DNA of 64,000 bases from Serinus canaria (GCF_022539315.1 NC_066316.1:103224179-103288178); one strand, 5' to 3'. Positions 13,401-26,051 are shown, numbered from the stretch's first letter. Numbers and translations: made by a program. Notes: generated from the letters alone by a model not told the origin.

Positions 13401-16400
13401 AAACATTAAATAGCATTTGTAGATTAGATCTGAACTACTTAGATCAAAACAAAAGTTCCAGTACTTTCCCTGTGTCACAAAGAGGAGAAACATGAATCTC
13501 ACAGTAAGATAGGTCAGGTCTGCCCTTGACCAGCTGCTCCTTTACAGAGTGGCAAGAACAGAGCTGAGATGGGGTCTGAGGCAAAGGCTGTGAGTGCTGA
13601 GGCAATGTCCCTGGCTCAGTAAGACCCTGCACTCAAACCATTTCAGACAGGGTGGTATGTTGTAGGAGCTGTGACTGCAGTTCTCAAGCTGTTCTCATCA
13701 CCATAAAACACTCTCAGAAACAGAACACTGGGCTGCCTGGTCCCATGCAGCCACTGCTGGAACCTTCCACACCAGCTGCTGAATTGCCAGTTTTTCTTCC
13801 CAGGCAGATGAGCTGTTTTCACTGACTGTGAACATCAAAGTCTCCTCATTTCCAAGCATGAGGGCAGCTGTCACCTACACCTACCCTATGTACTGCTCCT
13901 ATGCATCCTGGGCTTCAAGAGAAATTGTGTGCGAAGAAAACTACATGGAGGTAAAAACCTTCCCACTGAAGGCAAGGCTACATCCAAGCTCCCTGCCAGG
14001 CACAGCAACCTCCACAAATTCCTGTCAAAAGTTGATTGCACCCCATGTACCAGGCATAATAGCAACCTGCTGATATTTAGCAGAGTGTGTAACTGTAGAT
14101 CTGATTAGTAACACATTTACATGCCATAAATATTTTGTATGCAGTGAAACTCAGTTAACTCTATAGATGAAGTAAGGCAAACCTCTGCAAGCAAATCAAT
14201 AGAGAGGCTCAAGGCCAAGCTCTTAAGCTCATGAGAGTCCCTCTTGGTCAAAAAGTGCTGCAGCAGTGAGAATGTCATCCTCATATCTGAAATAATAAAA
14301 CCTACAGTTTGCAGAGCTGCATCTCTGCTGAATCACACAACTCACAGGACATGACTGTGAGACAGGAGCTGACTCCTGCCAGGTGGTGCAATTGGGCTGC
14401 TCAGCCTGCTGCCATCACCTACACACCAGTGCAGAAATGAGGCAGCAAACAATCCAAATCTCACTGCCTTCTGTGCATGCTTGCAACAGGCAGGAGAAAG
14501 AAAACATACTTCTGTCAGAACTCAAGTCTGTGCAGTCATGTCTGGGTGTTGCAACACAATTAAACTGTGGTACAGGTGTTTTCTGACTGTCCTGTTTCCT
14601 TGCCTCACTCTGCAGCACATATGGGAAGGATTTACACCACAGCACCTACCTTAGGTACTGGGGATCCTGCCTTTTCAGGTGTTCAGCCTGCATGGGAAGA
14701 GAGAACCAGTCCTGTTAATGCCAATAACCTGCTTTCCTACAACTCCAGTGGAGAGACCCAGGCCAACTAACTTTCATTTTAAGGCCACAAAAATTACTGC
14801 AATCAAGGACCTCCATGGAAACACTTTAATTGCCTCCAATGAATGCAAACTGCTAAATCCTGATAGATACCATTCCCCATGCCTGTAATAATACTGAAGA
14901 TCTGTTTGTTCCCATTGCTCCCAAAGAATCTCCTGTGTCCCCAGGTGTCAGTGAAGACTGATGTCCCAGCAGTTTCTAATGACTACACCGTAGCATGGAT
15001 GTCAGCACTGCCAGAGGTAGGAAGGGGAGTCTTTCCTAACAGTTCCTAGCCTGCCTCTTCTCTCTGCTCCTATGAGTCATTCTTGGGGCATAGCTCCATC
15101 TCTGACAAAAAAAGGGAGATGACAAATTTGCCGTCAAGTACTGAAAACCTCTCAAGTATTTTTAGACCTCTAGACTGCAAAAAGACATTTAGGTGGGAGA
15201 ACAGAGTCATACACTTGTTCCATTAGTGGAAACTGAGCTCAAGACAAACAAAGGTAGGTGGTTCTTCACACAATGGGTAGTGAAACTGTCAAACTCATCA
15301 TCAAAAGATGTTGTGGCTGCTAAAACCTTACTTGATCCCAAGGAAAGTCTGGAAAAGTTGACTGAAGAGAAATCCAATAAGACATACAAAATACAAAGAA
15401 GGTACAGATAGCTCTGGAGTCACTGAGATGAAAAATATTTGAGGCTGGAAAGAATGAGTGGGAAATGATGACAGAAGCATCTATCTTATGAGGAAAAGCT
15501 GAGGGAGTTGGGCCTGTTTGGACTGGGAAAGACTAGGAGAAGATCTTAGCACAAAAGTATCTGAAGGAAGGGCGTCAAGGGGATGGAGACAGGCTCTCCT
15601 CAGTGGTGCCCAGCAGTAGGACAAGAGACCAGACAGAAACTGATCCACTGGAAGTTCCACCTGAATGTGAGGAAGAATGAAACAGATTGCCCAGAGAAGG
15701 TGTGGAATCTCATCTGGAGAAACTCAAAAGCTGCCTGGATGCAATCCTGAGTACCACACTCATGGGGAACCTACTTAAGCAGGGAGGTTGGACTAGATGG
15801 CCTCCAGTGGCTCCTTCCAACCTTAACCATTCTGTCATTCTGTCAAATACATATGCTTGTCCCACGTTTCTCATGTCTTACTTGTTCCTGATGCCCATTT
15901 TCCTTTTGACTGTGCTCCATATGGCCATCACTGCAGGGGACTCTGTTCTAGGCCAGTACAGGTATTGCTCTCTTCTTATCTTTGACACAGTATAGCTACC
16001 AACTATAAATGGTAGTCTGTCATTTGGCCTCTGGGCTGCACCAGCAATCAATAGACATGGGGACAATCAGTTTCTTAACAGCACAGAGATTTTGTCCACA
16101 GTGGATTTGTTCATGGACACCTGTCTACATTTCTTCCAGGACTGTTAGAAGAGTATCTCTAAAGATGCCTTAAAAAGCTCTAGAATTCCTTATCTTTACA
16201 TACTCATATATATATCTCAGGGGTATTACCTGCCTGAGATGAGCTCCTGGTATCCTTCCAGTTACTCCCACTTCTAACAGGAAAACAGGCACCACAGTAT
16301 CACTACTCAGCTTTTTAAGACACTTTGGTAAACGTAGAACTGATACAGCTCATCTCTCTCTTGCAGACTCAAAATGTTGCATACCAGCAATGGCAACTGA

Positions 16401-18516
16401 TGTTTGTTTCTCCATCAGGGAGAAAGAGAATAACAGTAAGTGATGCAGTAAAACTGGGCTACAGCTTCAATAACAGCCTGTCCCGAGTGTACCTGCGAGC
16501 GCCCTACCACAGCAACGAGTCTGATGTCAGCGTGGTGAGTTGCTGATCCCAGCCAGACACAAAGCTCTGCTGTTCCCACTGCCTCTCCAGAGCATCAGCT
16601 CTCTTTTTCTGCCTGGGCTCAAACAGGTCAGTGGTGTAAATATGAACATGATCACTTCCACTTCCATGTACAGGCAGCGGTGGCTGCTTTTGCTGATTGA
16701 CACAACAGTCTCCTGTCCTGTTGGTAAGGATCTCTTCCTTCTTCACTAAAAATAACCACTGAAGGAGGTAGTAGAAAACAGTCTTCCCATTCTCACTAAG
16801 AGAAGAGGTTTACAAGCTTCCCTCAGAGCAACATGAGCTAAGAGTCTGTGGCTTTAGTCCTGGACAAACACAGTCCCTGCTGTGACACTACATTACTTGT
16901 GTTCCCAGTGCAGTGTCATGTCTCTGGTTTCTCAAATCCCCACATTAGATGCAGGGAACTGCAAACAAGAAAAACTGCTATAGAAGAGCCAGGGATCCTC
17001 CCCTGGGCTAATTCCACAGCCTTGGTTCTTCTTTTTCATACTATTCTATGCAAGGCATGCAGCTCTGCATCCTTGAAACTCACATAATCCTTTTCTCTGG
17101 AGAGGCAGGACTAGTCTGGCTTTTTGCAGAGAAGTGGTGGCTGCACCTGGCTCTCACAGCCATTAATAATCTCACAAAGATTATTAATGTGAACAAGTGA
17201 TGGGAAGCACAAGGTTTTAAGTTGATGAGACCTTGAAGCCAGTATTTCAAGAACGTCCAAACAGGTTACTCTGTGCCCTCTTCCTTTTGCCAGTAAGCCC
17301 TGGGACAACAGAGCAGGTAGCTGAGAGCACAGCTGCCAGTTCTTCTGAACAAATTAATGATTCACCTGAAACTGGTGATTCAGGTCTGCTTTGAGTGCCA
17401 GGGTCTCTGTGACAAAGCAGCCATCCTTTGGCTAATATCCTACAAGGAGTTGCATCAGTGACAGCTGTGGAGATATCCTGATGAAATGGAATCAGGGAAA
17501 GGCAGAGACTCGACAGAGAGGTAATTCCAATTGCCCCCTCTCTGGAACTCTCTATGTCACTCCACAGATGGCATCAGCTTCACGGATACCACGCTGACAT
17601 GGACTGTGCCAAGAGTTATCCCCACACTAGTGGTCCAGGAATCCACCTTCCTGTCTAAAAGCATTGTGATGGGAGTGGATGATCGAGTCATAGTGAATCC
17701 AGAGGAGAGGAACTACTTACTGGAGTACAACGAGACACACATCAGAATAACCATTCCTACTGGAGCAGAAGGGGGCAAGCTAGAGGTTAGTACAAACCTG
17801 TCACACACAAATACATTTGAGGGCCTGTACTACAGATGTTTCCAAATCTTGATAAATCCAAACACTGATTGACTGTTGCTTAAAATTTGCAGATTCAACA
17901 AATATTTGAAGATCTAGATGCCTTTTTTCTGTGTTTTGAAAGCACTTACTCAGAAACTAGGAATTAATAATGACAAAACATGGTAGAAGCAAGAGGCTGC
18001 CTTTTGTTAATAATCTATAATTCATACTAATTCATTAAGAGTGAAGGGATTTCTCGACATTGGAATTTAATTGTCTATGTTGTTCAATAATGAAACTAGT
18101 CCTGGTAAACTTCTGGCCTGGCTCAATTTCCTGCCAGTTTCCAAGATAGCATGGTTTTGCAAGGGACAGGTTCTCTGCATGTTGTTAGGGTGCAGTCACC
18201 TGCTTTGAACAGTTTATTCCTCATCAATATATAATTTACAGATTCAGAGGCAATGTCAAAAGGAATGTTCAGTAGACCAGAAGAGAATAGTTTGGGCTGG
18301 AAGGTACTTTTAAAGACAATTTACTCCAGACTCCACTGCCATGGGCAGAAACATCTTTCACTAGATCAGGCTGCTCAAAACTTCACCAAACTTGAACACC
18401 TAGAAAGGAGTTGGCAATATTCCTACAAGATGGCATGGGAGTGATTTTTACCTATCACCTTCAGGAGTTCCCTATTTTTGTAATAGAACAAGAGACATGA
18501 CTGGTAATCCAGGGAT

Positions 18517-18560
<44 letters not shown>

Positions 18561-21500
18561 GGTGACATGCTAAAGTTAATGAGGACACCTCTGAAAACCT
18601 GATACTTCCTTATTAAGGATCTCAGCAGTATCTGAGCCACACATGGACCAGACTAATGAGCCAAGCTACCCAAACAAGCAAAGTCTCCTAGCAAAATCCA
18701 TCCCAGGCTGTACTAGAATACCATTTGCTCTTCCTAGTGTGAGAATTTTAACCATATTCAGTCATCTCTTCATTAAGCCACTGAAAATTATGACTTAATC
18801 ACACATTTTACCTCCTAGAGCTCCATATCTGGTGGTGTATATGGAGTCACTTACTGCATTGACCTGTTTCTGGAGCACACGTGGACGGATGCAGACTGGC
18901 AAACCACGAAGTATACAGTCATCAAATCCATCACCACACCTTTCATGCCACAAATACCAACTGTTATCAACAGTAAGTCATTCCTCCCGTGGACCCTTAC
19001 CAATCTTCAGCTGTGCTACACATTGCTCCACCCAACCTGCACCACACATCTGCATTCACCAGAATATTCTCAACTCCCACTTACAATATTCTAGGCAAAG
19101 TCAAGATTCAAGTATTGTATTCAAACAAACAAACAAAACAAACAAAATACCAGAAAACCTTTAGTCTTAACCTATAAGTTGCTGATAAAAATGTAAACAT
19201 TCATTTCATGTTAATGCCTGGGTTTTTCCAGTGAGCACTGGAATAAAGATGTCGTGATGTGCAGTTATCACACTGGGAAGAACTGTCTGAGAACAGCATT
19301 CATTGATGGTATTTTCTCCCCCAAGCTGCCTGCATTTGATACCTTGGGACCATACTGAAATCATTGTACCACCCAGTGCTGCAGTCATGGTTTTTTAATG
19401 TTATTTTCCAGTGCATTAAGGCACTAATGATACTTGGAATTGTCAGGATAAGTGATATAAAAAGGAGCCTCTTACCATACGTTATGATATTTTTTCAAAT
19501 TTTCTTCGACTGAACTAGATTCTAGATTTCTCTAAAGGTATCACACATCATAGTGCCCCTCTAGAAAGTCACTGAACCCACTTTCTATAAAGTTCTATGT
19601 AATTGTTAATCCCCTGCAGCTTGAAGCAATTCTCATGTACTCAGAGTATTTCAGATCTGACTAGAACACAAACACTCATTAATCAGAGCCATTAAAGAGA
19701 TGGCTGTTGGCTAAGTTTCCTGGAATTTGAATGGGAGGCCACCCCAACCGTCCTCCTTATTTGATCCACATCAGCAGTAATTTGATGCTCTCTCCCTGCA
19801 GACACTGTGCCAGAGGAAAGGCTATTTAATGTTGCATTTGGACACTTTCTTCCTGATGTCTCTCTGGTGGCAATCACAGTAGGAAATGTGCCATTTTCCC
19901 TGAGGGAAGCACAGCACCACGGCTTCAAGATTTATGAAACTCCCTTTTCTAATGGAACAAAAGCATTTATCCTGGAAGTTTCTTTTGATGATCCATATGT
20001 TCTGAGAGAGGTAGGATACAGCAGGTCACTTCAGCAGCAGAGTGGAGGAGGTGAGGCAGTCCCTTTACAGAGCATGGTCCAGCTTTTATTAACCAACAAC
20101 AGTTCCTTGCTGGTTAATAAAAGCTCATAAAGCTCATAAAGGTGTCAATGAGTCTGAGATCATCTGAGTTGATATTAGAGGCTTTTATGTCCCCACCTTG
20201 CTCTCCATACATCTCTAGGAGATCAGTATCAAGTGTAATTAGATGGGATGAAATGTTACTTCCTGTAGTGCCTGTCAGCAAGGATAATGTCCGAGTGCAC
20301 ACCCAGCAGGAAGAGGTTTGTCAAGTCTGTATTAGATGCTGCCCTTTGAAACAGGAGAGTTTGTAAAAATAAATCAATTATTGCAATGCTGGCAAACACC
20401 AGTTTCAAAAATCCAATAACTCCTGAACCCACTGTGTGACTGCTGGCACAGGCCATGACCCATGTGAGAATGCTACGGGCAGGCTCAGGGTACTCTAAAT
20501 GTAATTTTGTTAAGCTTCAAACCATTTGTAATCTAAATATTTGTAAAAGGTATATACTCACAGAGGGATTTCAACCTCTCATTTCAGTGGGAGGATGTAT
20601 AACTGCAAGTCCTCTACCACTCTTTCAACCAAACCTCACAGAGCTGTGATGCTGTTACAAGGAACAACATTGTGAACGCGCAGGATTTACACAAATAGTT
20701 TTCAGGCTGCATTCAAACCACAGTCAAATTGCATTAAGGATCAAAGGCAGAAAAGAAAAATCCAGAAGTATTTCCTTCAGGTTGAACAGCAGGTTTTGCT
20801 TTGGGAGCACTTTCAGTGAAGGAAAAGAGGATATTGAGAGGGATCTCTCACAGCATGTCCTCACACCTTCTGTTCAACCGATTACTTACTCTCCTGGTTT
20901 CAGCCCATATTCTGAGTAAAGAAGAATAAGGATTTGGACCTGGATCTCCCTCCCATTGGGCTACAGAGGAACCACCACTGTGTTCACTTCTGTCTTCATT
21001 TTCTGAAAAGGCACAACATTCTCCACATTTATGTTTGGCTGAAAGGGCTGTTGAATCCAGGCCAGATTTCTGAATAGCTTTAGGCCAGCTGAAGCGATGC
21101 TTTTGGAGCCTGAGCTATTTGCAGGGGAGAGGAGGGTGTTGGAATAATTATTTAGTGTTTTTCAGAATATACATGCCTGCCTATTCTGAAAGCTGCTGCA
21201 GCCTCACTCTTCTGTCTCTTTCAGTATGTGAATAGAAATGAAACAAAATACACCCTCCTGGTCAACTACACCCTGAGCGTGGGTCTGGAGGTGACGCTCT
21301 ACTATCATTCAGCAGAGGTGGAGTGTGTGATTGCTGATATTGGTAAGCTTTCCCCTGACATTAACTGGTTTGCATCAACAGCACGGCTGTCATTGAATTC
21401 AGTGAGAGCATCAGAGTGAGGGTGAGTGCTTTGGGGAAAACCCCACCCCTCCACAGCTCGTTGCAGGCTACAGCCAAGTTGCTGCTCCACTGATGGCAGC

Positions 21501-24500
21501 TCTTCTGCATACTGGCAAGACAGTCTGCCCTCGAGACACTGAGAGCAATAAAACAAGTGTGCAGAAGGAGTTGGCTTGCAAACTCAGTGAACAATATGCC
21601 TCAGAACATGAACATACATCTACTGGCAAAACTTTCAGACATTGCTACAAGTTTCAGTTTGTCCTCAAACACAATTCTGCCTCCACATCCAGGGCAGAAC
21701 TTAACTGACTCAAAAACATTGCACTAATCTCCAAAGACAGAATTTCTACAAGGAGAAATCATCCACTAAGAGCTGTATTTAGCAGGTTACTGAAACAGTC
21801 AGGAGATCTGTTTGGTATTTTCTCAAATTTATTAGATTTTTGCATGCCACAAAGATAACAGTCTCCTCACTGTCCTGTTTTATCTCTGAAATAGCTCTTG
21901 GCTCAGCTCAAATAAGGGTGATCAAAAATGTATTTACATAAATAGCTCAACTTGCCTTACTGAAACAGGGCACAGTCCTGGAAGGAAGCTGGCAGGCCAC
22001 TGCTGAAGCAGGACTCCCCATCCCACCAGATGTCAGCTGGTACACCCCCAACAACGCAGCCAAGCCCTGCAGACGATGCCAGCATGCACATAACAGGCTG
22101 CTGGGGTTTCTCACCTGGGACAGAAATCCCTGCCTGGGCCAAGCCTCACCACTCAAACCTTCCTTCATTGCTAACTCTTCATCCCACCTTCTTCCCACAG
22201 AAATTCCAGAAGCAGTTGGTTCCTGTGATGAAGAAAACCTGTATCTGACCCTGCCCACTTTTGGCTTGCACCAGTACTGGGACCTGTACCTTGGTAACAA
22301 GCTCCTGAACCAGCACCTTGCCCTCACCAGTGGGTACCTTGCTGCTACCAACTCCACACACCTGATCTTGCAAATACCTCTGTTTGCTGGGGGACTCATC
22401 TATGAGGTACAGGAGCCATTCAGCAGTGCCTTTTCTAAAGCACATGGGATTGTTTGCTCCCACAGAGTCCTACAGTCACAGCCTGTAGTGCTGTGGTATT
22501 GCACATATTGGAAAACCTCCAGAGGGAAGGACTCTGAGACAGAACAAGTAGGATAAGAGTCATCAGACATGGATTCTGATGGTGATGCCATGTATTGTGC
22601 AATCTGCAGTCCCCACTTGTCTCTAAAAGATATGCACCAAGTCTTCAAAAACAAACTCCTCGGTGTTTTTAGTAAGATGAGGCAAAATGTCCCATCTGCA
22701 CTGAGCCAGAAATAATATTTTAATATAGCTTTTAAGAAAGAAGCTCTTTTAAAGGAAATTTTGCAGAAATTTTAAGACATGGCAGGGGAAAACTGATGCT
22801 GTAATAATTTGAACTATTCTACAATAATCAGCTCAAATTAATCTCTGTGACAGTGACTGATAAATTCATACAAGAAAACTTGTACTTGTAGTTCTGCCCC
22901 CATGTTTCTTTAGACTTGAGCCTTCACACTGATTTAACTCTTGTGACTTGTTAATATTCAAGTGGCACAAGCCATGGAGCAGAGCTTGGTACATGTGGGT
23001 GATGTACAGGATATAACAGATCTCCTCCATCTCCTCCTTCACAGGAAGTGTCCTTTCAGAAAATTAAAGCAAGGTTTAATGTTGCCCTAAGGAAAGTGAG
23101 AACTATGGAGACCTTACAGATGTTCTCCATTAGCTGCAGTTTTAATTCTTCAGCATTTATAAGTAAGTTGTGCAACTGATCATTCAATAAAAAGATGTGA
23201 TTCTTTCTTGAGCTCACAAGCAGCTCTCTGCCTTTCTCAGTATGCCACCCAGATGGCACCATGATGGTATCTGCCCAAATGAAGACAGTTCCTGCCATTG
23301 ACATGAGTAAAACCAAGCTAAGGGACAGCTCCTGCAAGCCTAAGGAGTATAATGAAGCCCATGCCTTCTTCAAGTTCCATGTCACCACCTGTGGCACTTC
23401 AGTAAGGGTAAGTCCATGGCCAGAGCAGATACACCTGCTGGAACTCTCTGCCTCTCCTGCATTTTCTCCTTTGGTCCCCTGCCCCAGCTCCTGAGAAAAG
23501 TCAATTTACAATGAGCTTCCCATATGCACAGTTTGAAGGTGACCACATTATTTATGAGAATGAAATCTCTTATGAGAAAGAGACTCTTCCAGGACAGAGC
23601 ACACCAACAATCACAAGAGATCCAGACTACAGGTAGGAGCTGCTGCTCACTGACACTGCTCACTTCTGAACAGCTGCTGGGAAATCGATGTGAACACAAA
23701 AATTGCTGTTTCTTCTATTCTAGACTAACAGTTTTGTGCTACTACCCAGCAAAAGAGACCCTAGTGCTCGGTGCCTTCTCCAGGGACTTGGCCACATCCC
23801 CTCCCTTTGGCTCTGGGACAATGTTCCCACGTTCAAATACTGCAGGTGTGCAATTCTCTTCCTCCATTTTTAAACCTCTCTGACTCTTTCAGTCCTAAGT
23901 TCCCTTGTTAAGACATGCTTACGTTCACCTAAAGAAACTCACTAGCATTTCCTTCTCTGCAGCTTTCAGAAGGGTAAGACAAGCTCTGAATGTAGTTTCA
24001 AGAGTGTCCAAAGGTAAATCTCCTCCTATGGAAATCAGATAATTTTAATTTCTAAGTATGTTTTAGTTTAAATAATATTAAACAACAACAAATTGCCCTG
24101 ACATTTTCTCGAGATGAATACTTCATGGAGTTCTATGGGCCCAGCATGGCAATACTCAAACAACCCATGGAGCCTGTGTTTCTTGAGGTGGAGCTGAAAG
24201 ATGAGAGCCCCAGTGTCGAGTTGTACCTGGAAAACTGCTGGGTTGCCACATCTCCAGACTTCAACAGCACCCCAAGATGGAACATCACTGTGGATGGGCA
24301 AGTAGTATTAAATGTCCAATGAACCCATCAGCAAAGCCCTAATTTCTACTTATATCTGTTGATCTTTCCTCTCAAATAGGTGTGGGATTAATGGCAGTGA
24401 GTTTGCTGCAGAGTTCTGTCTGGTGCCTGTTAGCCCCAGGGTGAGACATCCTCCTCACTTTAAAAGGCTGGCAGTAAGGAGCCTGGCACAGCAACTGGAA

Positions 24501-25769
24501 CAGGTAGGATTGAGTGAAAGGCTCACCTCCCACACATGGACCCTACCCTGGAAGTCTGGATGATGCTCTTAGTCACGTGGTTTAGCTGCAGGTAGCAAAG
24601 AGCTTGAAGTTTGACTCGATGATCCATATGGGTCCCTTCTAACCTGAGATATTCTGTGACTCTGTGCTTCGAGAAATAGATTTAGGCACCTCACAGACTT
24701 AATTAGGCACTTCATTCAACTCAAATACTCTGACTGGTATGCAGCTTTAATTCAGTTAACTTCTTAAATCTCCTCTGCCACCTAGCTGACTTGAGATTGG
24801 ACAGGCTGGAGTAAACAAAAGAATATTGTATGTAAATATGATTTTTATATGGTGGTTCAGGCTTTGAGTAGGATCAGATTCATATCACTTACATTCAAAA
24901 TATCTAGAGCAGAAAAATCAACTTATATGTCCCAATATCCACATGAAATTCAGTTCTGTTGTCTCCCATCTGTCCTAGCCAGTCATCCATCTCCTCAGGT
25001 GTCAGAGAAGCAGAGGCATGTGGGTTTGGTCTGAAAGTTTGGGATCCTGTTCCCCTCTAAGGACTAAAGAGAGCAGAGAAAAACCCAGGGCAGTCACCTG
25101 AGGGTATTTTGCTCCAGCTGAGTGAACTGCCTGTCCTGACATGTACTGATACCAGCCGTGGTGTGTTCGCCCTGCCTGGACAGCTCAAGCAACTTCATTG
25201 TTATTTACTCAGCCTTTCATAGGCACCTCAACTCTTGAACTTGCTAGAAATGACCTTGATGCTTCTGGCTTGTGCTGCTTCCTAAGTGTGCAGCTGCAGC
25301 AGGCACCAGGTTGAGTTTCTGTCTAGTTTTGATACACTGCAGCATGAGAGGTTTTAACTTCTCCTGTCTCAGCCTCTCAGTTACCAAACTGCCAGAGGGC
25401 TTCCTTGACACCAGCTTTAAATTCAAGGCAGGTTCAGCTAGAAGGTGCCACATGGAGGTGTTCAGAAAAGCATAAGTCTAATCAGCTGTAGTTTCTACAA
25501 TAGGCAAAGACAAAATAATGCTCTGCAAAGTGGGATTTGATATGGATCAAGTTGCATTTTTTCTTCTTCTCAGGTGTATGTGCACTGTTTGGTGGCAGCG
25601 TGCTCTCCTACCAACACACAACCTGGCAGCACCTGCAGAGGACAGTGCAGCTCAAGCAGGGAGAGGAAGGGTAAGTTGTGGAGGAGGAAAAGAACCATTG
25701 CAATGCACCCCTGACCTGATGTTTTTCAGAGATTTAGGAGCTCTGACTTTGGCATCTGAAATGCCGTGA
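10401..25769 (+). CDS. ZPAX: Egg-envelope glycoprotein, ZPAX type (21 exons)
   Basis: This gene encodes a secreted zona-pellucida-domain glycoprotein of the avian egg coat (perivitelline layer). Proposed coding exons: 10401-10480, 10575-10705, 12331-12458, 13804-13950, 14945-15016, 16367-16534, 16627-16723, 17568-17785, 18819-18972, 19802-20010, 21225-21342, 22201-22406, 23045-23162, 23241-23407, 23532-23632, 23724-23845, 23963-24013, 24114-24297, 24380-24503, 25574-25670, 25732-25769. They total 2730 nt (909 residues plus stop) and all phases agree. A signal peptide is followed by a long N-terminal region and a C-terminal ZP module from about residue 616. About a dozen N-glycosylation sequons are visible (for example NES, NET, NGT, NYT, NIT). 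No frameshift or internal stop was found, so it appears functional. The length and long N-terminal region fit ZPAX rather than ZP1-4 or ZPD. Family assignment is from memory; the first and last introns are the least certain. Confidence 0.82.
15230..15405 (+). mobile_element. Old CR1-like fragment
   Basis: In the intron after exon 14945-15016. The stretch 'ggttcttcacacaatgggta' followed by 'aaactgtcaaactcatcatc' and 'gatgttgtggctgctaaaa' matches an old amniote CR1/L3-like block in which an added codon-like pattern has decayed. Boundaries are approximate and the subfamily is not resolved. Confidence 0.55.
15470..15845 (+). mobile_element. CR1 LINE 3' fragment
   Basis: Blocks 'gctgagggagttgggcctgt' near 15498, 'ggacaagagaccagac' at 15618, 'attgcccagagaaggtgtgg' at 15687 and the 3' end 'ggctccttccaaccttaacc' with ATTCTGTC units ending at about 15843 identify a CR1 copy, 5'-truncated and forward. 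It adds length to a ZPAX intron and disrupts no exon. Confidence 0.85.
18284..18410 (-). mobile_element. CR1 LINE 3' fragment, reverse
   Basis: Reading the plus strand, 'gaatagtttgggctggaagg' then 'actgccatgggcagaaacat' and 'actagatcaggctgctcaaa' is the reverse complement of a CR1 3' end. It is short and lies in the ZPAX intron between exons 17568-17785 and 18819-18972. Confidence 0.85.
18520..18558. repeat. (A)39 tract
   Basis: An uninterrupted run of 39 A. It starts about 110 bp after the reverse CR1 fragment. Birds have few poly(A)-tailed retroposons, so this is either a mononucleotide microsatellite or the tail of a small retrocopy; no body is recognisable. Length in the assembly may be unreliable. 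Confidence 0.9.
20081..20125. repeat. Perfect 15-bp inverted repeat, 15-nt spacer
   Basis: AGCTTTTATTAACCA at 20081-20095 and TGGTTAATAAAAGCT at 20111-20125 are exact reverse complements. It lies 70 bp downstream of the ZPAX exon that ends at 20010, inside the intron. A short direct repeat (agctcataa) follows at 20122-20138. Confidence 0.9.
24298..24379 (+). other. ZPAX: GC-AG intron in ZPAX
   Basis: The exon ends GTGGATGG and the intron starts gcaagt, a strong GC donor with good complementarity to U1 beyond the C. The nearest GT (24302, gtagta) would leave the exon in phase 0 and the next exon would then read GTG TGG GAT TAA, a stop. With the GC donor the junction reads VDGCGINGSE, which fits the conserved ZP-C pattern. 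Intron length is 82 bp. Confidence 0.88.
24603..24666 (+). mobile_element. CR1 LINE terminal fragment
   Basis: Only the very 3' end is present: 'ttgactcgatgatccatatg', 'gggtcccttctaacctgaga' and the tail 'attctgtgactctgtg'. It lies in the ZPAX intron between exons 24380-24503 and 25574-25670. Confidence 0.8.
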
Positions 25770-26045
25770 GCATGGACTGTGAACGTTGATGTCACCTTTA
25801 AGCATATATATATTCTTTAAAAACTACACAAACACACTGTGTATCGTTCTCAGGCTTTCCAGGTCACCCTTCTGACAGTCTCCAGGGCTATGTACTTGCT
25901 GGACCAGTATGGATTGTTGCTTCCCATCGAAGATGACACACATAAACTGAATTGGGTAAGAACACCAGGCCCTGTGTACTCACCCCAAGAGGTCACCGTG
26001 CTTTGTGACACAAGCGATGCAGAGCCTGACCTTGAGGACCTCAAA

Positions 26046-26051
26046 AATAAA
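26046..26051 (+). terminator. ZPAX: Candidate poly(A) signal of ZPAX
   Basis: AATAAA lies 277 bp after the proposed stop codon at 25767-25769, within a reasonable 3' UTR length. No cDNA supports the cleavage site. Confidence 0.5.

Larger units (their letters stand above)
23241..25769 (+). other. ZPAX: ZPAX ZP module (ZP-N and ZP-C exons)
   Basis: These eight exons carry the polymerisation module. ZP-N cysteines: CHPDGTM at the exon 23241 start, [14 protein letters not shown], and LCYYP in exon 23724-23845. ZP-C follows with [10 protein letters not shown] and [10 protein letters not shown], the typical signature of this half, then [13 protein letters not shown] and [10 protein letters not shown]. 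The last part of the module (STCRGQC, then SRERK) is a basic stretch like the cleavage site of other ZP proteins, followed by LGALTLAS, resembling an external hydrophobic patch. No transmembrane segment follows in this model. Family knowledge: the module drives assembly of envelope filaments. Confidence 0.85.

Noticed and set aside
24298..24307. A GT donor at 24302 for the ZPAX exon
   Set aside because: It would put the following exon in a frame that stops after three codons and breaks the conserved VDGC motif.
25839..25957. A splice-like block (acceptor near 25870, donor gtaaga at 25957) with an open frame, as an extra ZPAX exon
   Set aside because: The frame reads VTLLTVSRAMYLLDQYGL and does not resemble the end of any ZP protein. 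The preceding model already closes with a stop and a hydrophobic-patch-like end. Kept only as an outside alternative.
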